DNA from: Lamellibrachia satsuma
Lineage: Eukaryota; Annelida; Polychaeta; Sabellida; Siboglinidae
Reading direction: 5' to 3'
Length of the DNA: 64,000 nt
Assembly (NCBI GenBank): GCA_033239005.1
Contig: BSQZ01000079.1
Coordinates: forward strand, 2,613,501 to 2,677,500
The position numbers and the translations under genes are program-made. How positions within the stretch are numbered: the first letter of the stretch is position 1; each line of letters opens with the position of its first letter. The notes beneath the pieces were generated by a model. It did not search any database. It worked only from the letters and a program-made list of their open reading frames with translations, and was not told where the DNA came from. Positions 14,101 through 26,100 of this stretch are shown here, in pieces.

Positions 14101-17100
14101 ATAATCTGCAAGTGTCATTAATAGATTCAAACATGTTGGCTCATTTTACAACCATGGCTGAACATTAAACTAGTAACATTACACTCAAATTCATTTTTCT
14201 TATGCTAACCTTACAGTCTAATAATTCAGTATCACATTGTAACATTACAAAAACCATTGTGTTGTTACACTGTAAAATTACAATAAAACATGTTCACAGT
14301 AAATATTTGATTACTCTTTAACATTAAAATCAAGTGAACCTTGTTACTTGCCCAACAACAGGTTGGACTAATAATCACAACAAAGGGAATTGAAGATGGT
14401 CGCCTATGACATCTGACACAAGTTCACACTGAACTCCTACCAGACATTACACAGTCGGCTGGCTGTTTGACTGTTGGGCAAATTCTTGTTAATGTAGGAA
14501 ATAAAGTCACAACTCTGAATATATGTATAGTTTTTTGTATTGACAATAAAAGTTGAAATACTGGATACAAAATTAACTATATGTTGACACAATTACAGAT
14601 CACACAAGTGTTTGGCCAACTTTACTTTTTGGTTAGTGACAACTGAGAAGTAACTTTCAAAGCTGACTCTCTTGTTGGCAGCTAAACCATGTCTAAGCCA
14701 GAGTGTATGGATGGCTCCAGTATAAGCCAGAGTGTGTGGATGGCTCCAGTCTAAGCCAGAGTGTATGGACGGCTCCATTCCGATTTTTATTTAATGATAC
14801 AGGTTACCTGAACTTAACAAGATTGCCATCGAAAACTACAAGTTCCAGATGGCAAGTGGACAAGGAAGCCATTGACTTATCGAGAGTCAAACAATGTAAT
14901 CATCTATGCATAGCCCACCCTTATCAAATATCTGTCAATTTTATTTTTAAGCATTTTCACACTACAAGCAATAACACAATCATTTGACAGTTTGTTCCAT
15001 TCATTTACCACCATCTGTGAGAAAGAGTACTTACTCATGTCCAAGCAACACTGTTCCTTCTTAACTAATGCTGATTTGTGTCCTCTGGTTCTACTGCCTT
15101 CTTTTAAGTTTGAAGAACATATTCCTATTAATATCCTCATAACCATTCACTATTGTAAACACTTCTATCTGGTCTCCTCTTAGTCTCCTGGTCTCTAGTG
15201 TTGGCAAACCACATGTAATAAGTGAATTTCATAACTAAGATCTCTTAATTCTGGAATCATTTTGGTTGCACTTTGTTGAATTCTTTCTAGCTTGTCTATG
15301 TCCTTCTTACGATATGGCTTCCATATTTGTATACAATATTCCAAATGCGGCCTAGCTATTGCTTTGTACAGGTGTACAATTAGCTGTTTCTCATAACAGT
15401 GGTGTGTTAAAATTGAATTATGTTCTTAGAAATACTGTGCACCATTATTGTTGGACCTTTACCGTTCCTCTTACAGCCCCTGCATAATGCTATTACCAGG
15501 TATGACAGTTAAAAGTATTCGCAGAAACAAAGACCACCTGTTATAAAGGAATCTTACAATGAAAAGGAAATTAAGGCCCGCTTTTGTTTGAAAAGCCTTG
15601 ACAGCCCTAGCTCTTGGCTATTACAGGGTATATATTTTATGGGCTTTATGAATGATTTGGAATGTGGTCAACTGGAACAACGTGAATTAGAAATTGACTG
15701 CATGAAGGAATTGGAACTGAAAAGAAGAGAAACTAAACCCCAACTTTGAGGAGTATTTTGACAAGCTAAAAGTATTGAGACTGGCACGAGAACACAACGA
15801 TAGAGTTGAGATTAATGTGAATAACAGAATACAATGTATACGGTAGCACAACGAACTGTAAACATTATTATTATGGAGCCACCGGGCTTAAGACGGAACC
15901 ATCATAACCCCCGGTACACTTAGCAACCAGAAACAACGCCTAATTAAGCAAATTAGCCAAATTAAGCACCACTTTGCCCTTGCATCCTGACACGGCCCGT
16001 GAGTGTCATTGTCACCTGGCGAGGGCTGTTGTGTTGAGAGACAATAGAGAACAGAGACTTCCTGGCACTGGCTGCCATCCAGGAAATCACTGCTACACGC
16101 CAGCGCAGTGGACACAGACTAATTGCTGCTACCAGAGGTCTGCCTTGTGCTCAAGCAACACCTATAAAACACACCGGTCAAGATGCCAGCATCACAGTGG
16201 CCATGTGTGAAATGAAACTATTCAGTCTGCTGCGGATGACCACGGTGGACGTCAGAAATGTTGTCAGTTATGAAAATAGGTAAGTGATTAAAAACCCTTC
16301 TCCTAGCAGTGGCTCCAGCTGGGATGTTTTCAAAAGAAACGAAATGCAATTAATTAAAATTAATCATGAAGCTGGTTTGTAATTTAATTCTGCTATTGAT
16401 GAATCAGAGCTATGTCGACTGGCGATGAGCAATTAGACGATATATGCAGGGACAATGCAGCAATGACATGAACGGGGATGGGGCAGTTTAACACAAACGC
16501 AATTAATAAGATCACAAGAGTTCTGAGTTAACTGTGACTGTGTTTACCTGACCAATGTCGTCATTCACTGATGTTGATTGTGAGAATGGTATTTAATTAA
16601 TTAAGTTGACCACGTCACACTTGACATTACATTGTTTGGGGTATATTTGGTATTTACCACCCATGCTGCCTTCAGGAAGGGCTTGTCTCTGAACTGTGGC
16701 TGCCTCTGCTCCAACAACATCTCCCTCAATCTTCCCACAGAGGGAAGTCATCTCTGTGGGTTTTAAAGTTCCATCCTCAATTCCATTTTCCACTCGTTTC
16801 AGAATTGTTTCATGAAAAATCAAACCAATCTAGTATTCACTGTTTCACTGTTTGTACAAATTTGTTATTTAGTTTTGGCGCCGTCTTTTATTAAAATGAC
16901 TGTGCATATTACATAAACTATTCATGCACTATATATTTGAATGTAACCCTTGATTCTAAATAATTGTTATTAATTGAAGAGGGAGTTTTAATGAGATGTC
17001 ATAACATCTATTTTATGTTACATCTATATACTAAGTGTTCTGGTCCAATAGTTGTGCACTGTCCAGCATTACATCATAAAATTCCTTCAACTGATTTAGC

Positions 17101-20100
17101 CCATCGTGAATCAGGTTCGTTGATAGTCAAATATGTAGTGCCTGAATAGTTTAATATGCATAGCTGGTTTAATTAAAGAATCATACCTTTGCTAAAATCA
17201 TTGAAAGAACTCACTTATCAGGTGAAATTATTCTGAAATGTGACGAGTGAAACATTTTTTTTGAGGAGGGACCTTAAATTGTGTGGCTGTTTGGCCCTAC
17301 CTCTCGGACTGATGTGTTAGTAGTTATTGCTTGACTAATGTCTAGATACGTAACACCTTTATACACTGTGTGTTGTGTTAACATAATTTTCATGATTAAT
17401 TGTTCATGAATGTTGGGTGGTTAGCCCACTTTTTTCATTTATCATGTTTGGCTGGGGGATCGAGTACCCCAACCTTTCTGTTTGTACATGTATGTGTATG
17501 GTTAGTTCACTGCGGGGCGGAGTGACCCCCACCGATACCATGTGAATTGTATATAAGTCAGTAGTGGTACAGATAGTACTGGTAGTGGGTAGCTGATAGG
17601 CATGATTTACTAATTACATGTATGTGTAAACACCTTTTGGAAGTCGGTATGCTTGCTGAGAATATTGGATGTATCTTATTTTGATCGTGTATGCTTGCCT
17701 AATTTCCTGCTCCTTAATTAATAAATCTAAATGTCATTCTTTGGCCTATTTCAATCATGCTGGACTTGTGTTGTTATTTTGCATAAATGAATTTGAAGAA
17801 TGTTTCTGCATAACAAGAATGAGTTGGTGATTACACAGGTTATTTCACCAATAAGTGAGTTTTAAAAATTGGCAATCTGTTTGTGAAATTCAAATATTTT
17901 AGTGCACAGTGAACAAATATGTGTGGGTAAAACGTTGTCTTGTCTTAGAAAAAAAATCATGTACATCACAAGAGTAATTATTATGCGTCCAGGTGTTCAT
18001 AGCTCAGTGAAGTGATTTTCATTATATGATATATGTATGACACATATTAATGAATTATTTTATTTTTAATGCAATTAACTTGAATATTAACTTGAATATA
18101 ATTTTTCTATTTAAAGACTCTTAATGGACCATTTGGTATCAATGGGAACTTAAATACTTATTGGGAAAATAATCCTTTAAAATTGTTTTCTTCATAATTA
18201 TCTATAATTGTAAAAACATATTATTAGCAACACTAGTTTAAAATTGGGTTTGCCTCCTCCAACATCTGCCAAAGGTCTTAGCCATGAAACAATATTAAGT
18301 ATTATAGTATGTGGATATTTAGCCTTGGACAGTATTAAGTAATATAGTATGTGGATATTTAGCCACGGACAGTATTAAGTATTATAGTATGTGGATATTT
18401 AGCCATGGACAGTATTAAGTATTATAGTATGTGGATGTTTATTCATGGACAGTATTAAGTATTATAGTATGTGGATATTTAGTCATGGACAGTATTAAGT
18501 ATTACAGTATGTGGATATTTAGCCATGGACAGTATTAAGTATTATAGTATGTGGATTTTCTGGTATTGTAATGTTGTTATGTTGTTTGGATAGAACTTTA
18601 TTATCACAACTGGCCAAAGAATATAACCAAGTTTATTAATCTCAACATAAAAGTACCACATATCCAAACACATATTATAAGATAAAACAAAAAGGACCAA
18701 TATACAACAAACAGATCATGCTGATAGCCATGTGCCAAGTTTCATGAATAACCTTCATCTTGGCACATGTGAAATGTGAAATCCAAATTTGCCAATTTTG
18801 TAGCACACGCCCAGCTATGGGGGCCAATGAATCAATCAATGTGTTACTTAACTTTATAATTAATAATACAGCAGAATATCACTGCTACAGACCATCAAAC
18901 AACTCCCCAGCAGTCACCAACACCAGCCCCACAGGGAGGACATGATGAACCTTTAGAAAACTGTTGCATAACACCACCTGCCTTCCTCCTGGGGAAACCA
19001 CCAATTAGCTGTGATATTAGCTGGAGGGTTTGTTTGGGGGTTTCCTGGGTGCTCAATGCACTGGTTCACCAGGAAGAGGGGGTGTATCACTAGTGCTTGT
19101 TTTACTGTTCATCTCCTTGTTTCCCAGGTGTTCTGCCTATGGGGAGGAGGCTAGACTTCCTACACCTTCAGCCCTGAGTCTCCATCATCCCACAAGTCTT
19201 CTCCCCGTCACTTCCCTGTCCCTATCTTCCACCTGTTCTTCCTCCTATCTTTCCCAACTCTCTCTTCCCAATGGCTACCCATCCTGCCTTAATATTAATT
19301 TTTGTCTCATTATATAAGTTTCTTTGATTTCCACACTCACATTTCGAAACGATCCATTTTCTCACATCCCACTGCTAAAAACTGTTAACATTTGCAGGGC
19401 AGTCAACTGCAATCATTGCAAGCCTAACCATAACTTGGCATTTTGCCCATGTCCAGCAGTATATTCTTGATTCCCAATCAATGGCTGGACATTATTATGA
19501 CATGGCAGATTTCATTGGGGAATAAGAAACTCCCAAAGGGCAGTGAGCCATCTAACTAATTAGGCCTCACACACGTAACAGAACTAAGAAATAACTGTTA
19601 GTGTTGCCCACCTCCAAGCCCTCCCCCACAATCCTATATCTTCAACTCCCAAAATTATTTCCTATTCGTACACAAAACTAAAAAAATGCCAAACAATAAG
19701 TCTAACAAAAAGTAACTAATTAACTTTTTTCCTCATATAACTATAAGCCATATATTGCAGTCTTGGCTATTTTTTTATTACCATTACTTTTGTATTGATT
19801 AAGTTGCATTCATTTTTTTATATCATTTCATCTGTTAGTTGTATTGAATATTTAAGACATCTAGTGTACACCTATTTTGATTATTAGCTTAACTTAGCAT
19901 GAAGCGCCTTGATTTGTAATTATTTATTTAAAAGGTGCTATATTAGTGTACACCTATTTGGATTATTAGCTTAACTTAGCATGAAGTGCCTTGATTTGTA
20001 ATTATTTATTTAAAAGGTGCTATATTAGTGTACACCTATTTGGATTATTAGCTTAACTTAGCATGAAGCGCCTTGATTTGTAATTATTTATTTAAAAGGT

Positions 20101-23100
20101 GCTATATTAGTGTACACCTATTTGGATTATTAGCTTAACTTAGCATGAAGCACCTTGATTTGTAATTATTTATTTAAAAGGTGCTATATTAGTGTACACC
20201 TATTTGGATTATTAGCTTAACTTAGCATGAAGCGCCTTGATTTGTAATTATTTATTTAAAAGGTGCTATATTAGTGTACACCTATTTGGATTATTAGCTT
20301 AACTTAGCATGAAGCACCTTGATTTGTAATTATTTATTTAAAAGGTGCTATATTAAGCACTACCATTATTTTTATTATTATTAATGTCCTAGGTCCACAG
20401 TGAATAAGTCACAGATTGCAAGTTGATAGTGCGATGTCAGTATTAACCAGACTAAATACAGGGACCCATCGGCTAATTGGTAGATTGTGTTTGGCAGTGC
20501 GTGTATGGTATCCCTTACCTCGCATCCTTGTAATCACTAGCATGTCATGCCACACAAATACAATCATTCAGTTAATTAAAACATCCATGCCAGATAATGA
20601 CTTGCTTTTAATGTCATCATAGTTCTGATGGTTCAGCCAATGTCTAGCTGTTAATGTGTGGCATGTAACTGACAGTATGACACTGGTGTGAGTGCTTATG
20701 TTGGGAGTAGATACAGGGTATGCAAATATGTCATAACTTCAACAATTTTATTTCGTGTAATTGCAACAATTATTTGAAATAGTTACATATTGTTGTTGGA
20801 ATAAAGAGTTGGTCCTATATAATGGATCTGTAGTTCCTCCACCATTTGTTGAGATCATCACGACTGAGACACTTGGCATCTTGGTTGGCTTCCAACGAGG
20901 TGATACGTTCACATAGTATCTCTTTGTAAATGTGCTGCATTATGCAATGAGAAGTACCAAACATGAAGATGACAAATACTTGGATTTATAACCACACCTC
21001 GACAGAGTAGCAGGCATCTAACTGATATTGACTTTGCTGACGACATCGTTCCACTGTCTAACACAATGAACCAAGCCAAGAGTTACCTCCAGTTGGCCTC
21101 CATCTCAACTCTTCCAAAACGAAGTATATTGCATTCAACATTGACAACCCCCCCTTATCCAAACCACATCTGGCCAAAAATTTCTTATGTATTATTATAA
21201 TTTGTATTTACCAATGTATTTAGAAATGTATTTATGGATGTATGTATTATTAGCCAATACTAGACATCACCACAAATAAGACATCACACAACCAACACCA
21301 GACATCACTACAAATCAGACATCACACAGCCAATACCAGACATTAACACAAATAAGACATCACACAGCCAATACCAGACATCACTACAAATCACACATCA
21401 CACAGCCAATACTAGACATCACTACAAATAAGACATCACACAACCAGCACCAGACATCATTACAAATTAAACATCACACAGCCAATACCAGACATTAACA
21501 CAAATAAGACATCACACAGCCAATACCAGACATCACTACAAATCAGACAGACATCACTACAAATCAGACATCACACAGCCAGTACTAGACATCACTACAC
21601 ATAAGACATCACACAACCAGTGCCAGACATCACTACGAATAAAACATCACACAGCCAATACCAGACATTAACACAAATAAGACATCACACAGCCAATACC
21701 AGACATCACTACAAATAAGACATCACACAACCAGCACCAGACATCACTACAAATAAAACAACACACAGCCAATAGTAGACATCAGTACAAATAAGATAAG
21801 ACAAGACACCACACAGTCAATACCAGACATCACCACAAAAAATACATCACACAGCCAATACTAGACATCACCACAGATAAGATATTACACAGCCAATACC
21901 ATACATCACCAAAAAGACATTACACAAAAAACAATATCAGGCATCACCACAGAAGAGACACCACACAAACATTACACAGACACATCACCAGATTGCAGCA
22001 TTAATGAAACAACACATGTACATCACACTGACATCACACCACAGTGAAAGCTTCAGGGGACAGAGACATGACACTTGCAACATGTCCAGTGGTGACATCA
22101 CACCACAGTGAAGACTTCAGGGGACAGAGACATGACACGTGCAACACGTCTAGTGGTGCACAGTGAGGTTTTGTGATATGTTCATTGGTAAACAGCCATT
22201 AAACACAATGATCATGTCACAAGCACCACTGAGCATCACACAGCACCACTGAGCACCATCCAACACCACTGCCCAGAACCATTGGACAGCACCAAGTACC
22301 TGTAGTTCCCAGCTCACCAAGACAAGGAAGTATGATGTCACACTTTGCAAGTATGTTGACACTCTTAGAAAGTGAGTTTCAAAGTTTTGCAAGTGTGCTG
22401 ACACTCACACAAAACGTTCAATTTAAGAACACAAGACTAGCCCTACAATTAGTCTTCCATAAATCAATCTGAGAAGAATGCAGACCATAACTACCACACC
22501 CTGATTGCATTCTACATGTGCACATGCTTCTGAAGTACACACCTTGTGGTGCCATTCTGCATGGCAACAGGCGCAGCTTCAGACCACTGCACAGCGTCCA
22601 TATGACAATGGTCAAGCCACAAGTGACCATCAACAGCCCCAGCAGGTGGGAGGTGGGAGGTCCTTAACAAGGTGTGTCATCATTAGAAATGGTATGTGTC
22701 TCCTGCAATGCTGTGTAAGAGCAAAGTGTATATAAAGGTGGTGAGGCGTGGAGTGGAGCATCATTCACTGGGGAGACGGAGGCTGACATGACAGAGATGA
22801 TCATCTCACTGGTCTACAGGCTGCCAAGTTGTACCTACTGTGTGAAGGTGCTGCGGGCCTGTCATTGTGCCACAGAGAAAGAGGTGAGAAACTGGACAGT
22901 GAGACAGCGTGCTGATGACCATCGATGTAATGATGCCAACAATGAGATGTGTGTCACATATTAGTGAGACATTTGCAAAGTGGTGACAGAGAGACAGCGT
23001 GTTATGTGTGAGAATAACTGTGAGAAGGCAGGGGAATAGTGGATAAAGGAATAGTGAGGTAGGGGATTAGTGGGGCAGAGAAATTGTGACACAGCAGCAC

Positions 23101-26100
23101 TATAAAGGCAAAAGAACCATGACTTTAAGGAAACGTAGGGCAGAGCTGAGAGCAGGGTCAAGTGAAACACTCTTGATTGGGGTGTGGTTACTGGGTGGTT
23201 AGAGCACCACACTGTTAATCAAGAGGACCGGAGTTCGAGTCCACCTATAGATGTTTCGAAACTTGAGCAACTTTGTTCACCCAAAATTGCCTGTGTCTTT
23301 CAGAAAAGACGCTAAAAGCTCTTAGTTCCTTCTACCTGGGAAAAACCTGTTATGGGCTCGCAGGGCCAATGGTCTTGATATATATGAAGCTGTGATAATG
23401 GAGTAACCACTATTTGTATTATTTGAGACAAGAGACCTGACAGTGAGGACAAGAGACAACTGTGAAGATGATACCTCTGTCAGCTTTAGTGTGCTGAGCC
23501 TGGATTTGTAGTGCGGTCATGCTATGCTCCACCCAACCATGACCACAGTGCAAAATCCAGGCTCAGCAGATTAACAGTGCCAATGAGAGGGGACGAACAG
23601 ATGCTGCACTTCCGACAGTCATGCTAGCTATTCAATCAAGTGCTCAACTCTCAAGGTGTCTCTTGGTTAGACAGCCACTGGCATCAGTTGTTCCTGAGGT
23701 ACTGTGGAAGTTTCAAACTGCTAGAATAAGGTGCTTATGGTTTAGGATATGTTGTTATTTTATATTCTACCAGTAGCAGTTTCATGTACATGTATGGTTT
23801 AGAAAGCAGGCATTGTCAGTGTGGACCTGAGGAGACAGGGGTACATTGGTGTAAAATTGATGTCTCTGTTAGTCTTGAAACACCGAGCATCTTTTACACC
23901 ATTGCAGCCTTGTTTCTCTACCTTCAATTGGTGGCAATGATTGCTACATTGCTTGTCTGACAGATTCATGTAAATGGTTAGGCAATAATGTGCTGAAGTG
24001 TGGCAGATATTTACATTTGTTGAAAGTTGTATGGTATAAAATGATGTTAGTATAATCAGTTTAGTAGCTATATATTAGGCACTTGATTCTTTAGACTATT
24101 CAGGATTCAATTGGGTTTATCAATAATTATATGTTATATGGATGCATATGCGTGTGCGTGTGCGTGTGCGTGTGCGTGTGTGTGTATATATATAGTAAAT
24201 ATATTTATACAAAACCCTTTTAAATTCCATTCTGTAAATTAAAAAGGATCCACTCACTTGAATTCCTTGGGCAGTACTTTTCAATGCAGCGACAAAGTGT
24301 TCTGTGTTGCTAGGTGACACATCCCCAAGGTCAACATGGCGACACTGGAGACGTCTAGGGATGGAACAAACTTTCCAGTCCCCATGGCGAACATCAAGGC
24401 TTTTTGATGAGAAATCAGGCAATTGTTTTGTTTGGTCAATCTTTAACTTGAGATATTTCCTCTGCTGAAGAATCTGTAAAAATTTGAAAACAATAAAAAA
24501 CACAATTTATTTCCACAGGTGGAAAATTTTTAAATTTTTATAATCTATTAAACTGACCACTCCTACTTCAGAAAGATGGAACCACCCTATAGGTAACTTC
24601 TTTTCTGAGAGATCAGTCTTTTAAAGGACAACAGATCAATAAAATCAGGCCATGTTGTAGTACATCAATACATACATTCATAACCTACAGAAAATAAACG
24701 TTTTCAAAGTATGAAGCACAGTTTTTATGAATATTGTTTATGCAACACTGAAATTACAGTGCAGCACGTAATATATTGTAGCAAAGTTTCAATGAATGAT
24801 TATCTCATGGGTAGTTCACTTGCGTCAGCTGTGCTATATTATCTCATGGGTAGTTCACTTGCGTCAGCTGTGCTATATTATCTCATGGGTAGTTCACTTG
24901 TGTCAGCTGTGCTATATTATCTCATGGGTAGTTCACTTGCGTCAGCTGTGCTATATTTCTGTAAAGGTGCTGTATACAATGCAAATTCAACTGACAAATT
25001 CAGTGCATAAACAGGTTGACTGTATTCAGTTCAGTCACTATACACTGGTGTTGTGTTTACATGTGTCTGTTGTTGAATGACAAGTTTAGGCGGTTGGTAA
25101 ATATTTAATGCTTCACAACTCTGAGTACTTGAAAGAATAATGTTTACGGTTTGGGTGTCTTCTCTATACTGCAGGGATCTCTCTATTATTTTTATATATC
25201 TTTTATGTGTTTATATTAATTTTATCTATTTACATAGCCAAGACATTTTACTGTATTTTACTAATAAAATTGCAGATTTTGTACATTAGTAGCTAAAAGT
25301 GTGTGATTTTATAACAATCTAATGTATGCACCATTGTACATTGCTACAGAAAAATCATTTGGATATATTGTAAGAAATGATTTATTAAAAATATTATTTT
25401 GACGTGATACAGACTGGTGTTTTTGGTTGATGGATTTACTAATCTGCCACTCGAAGCTATCTCCTTAAGTTAGGACTGGGCAGTCAACATAATAACTATA
25501 TTATATGTGAGATGGTATCACACATTTTATAGAGTTGATTAATGCCAAGAGAATTTGTCATTAAAGTCTGAAGTTGATTTTATGAACAAGCAGTTGTTTT
25601 CTCCTCTAATGATGTGCTTTGAATATTTTTTGAAATAAAGTTGGGGTAACACTCAATCTTGTCAAGATCTCACCACTGTCATCATTTTGGTTATTCACAG
25701 CGTCCTACACACACACATGCACATTACACCCACTCCAAATGGAACCCATAAACACACAAACTTGGGTTTTGTAAATAAAAAAATCCAATAATAAAAAACA
25801 ACTGGATGTGTGTGGGTGGGTCAATGGTCCACATTGTTTGTCACAAACTGGAAATTATTCTTTTTCTCTGTTGAAATTGGATAGTGGTGTGGTTGGGTAG
25901 GTGGGTGGTGGGGTCAATACTAGCCTATTTTATATTTATTTACAAAGCCCCTTAGTAAAAGAATAGCATCTTACCTCGTCTACTTGGCTGCTGAAGGCCT
26001 TAACTAAACTGCTCACGAAGGCCACTGCCTCCGATGTAAGGAGGACGTCATGAGAACTGGTGCACCCCTCTGGAGGGGACTCAACCTCGGATACACTACA

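Noticed and set aside
19030..19317. 95-codon plus ORF with a hydrophobic N-terminal part resembling a signal peptide
   Set aside because: Pyrimidine-rich low-complexity translation inside a malate synthase intron; no promoter, splice or homology support.
20760..20960. Minus-strand terminal exon with AATAAA downstream
   Set aside because: The plus strand over the same bases encodes LINE reverse-transcriptase pieces leading to the FADD box; the minus frame is its shadow.
21257..21960. CRISPR-like regular array (also considered for 18289-18556 and 19862-20355)
   Set aside because: Units abut with no unique spacers, and the DNA is eukaryotic; these are minisatellites.
23181..23250. Functional tRNA-Asn gene
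   Set aside because: Acceptor and D arms do not pair properly and a SINE body follows; treated as a SINE head.
24711..25080. 94-99-codon ORFs with 13-residue repeats
   Set aside because: Products of a 39-bp tandem repeat; no domain or splice support.
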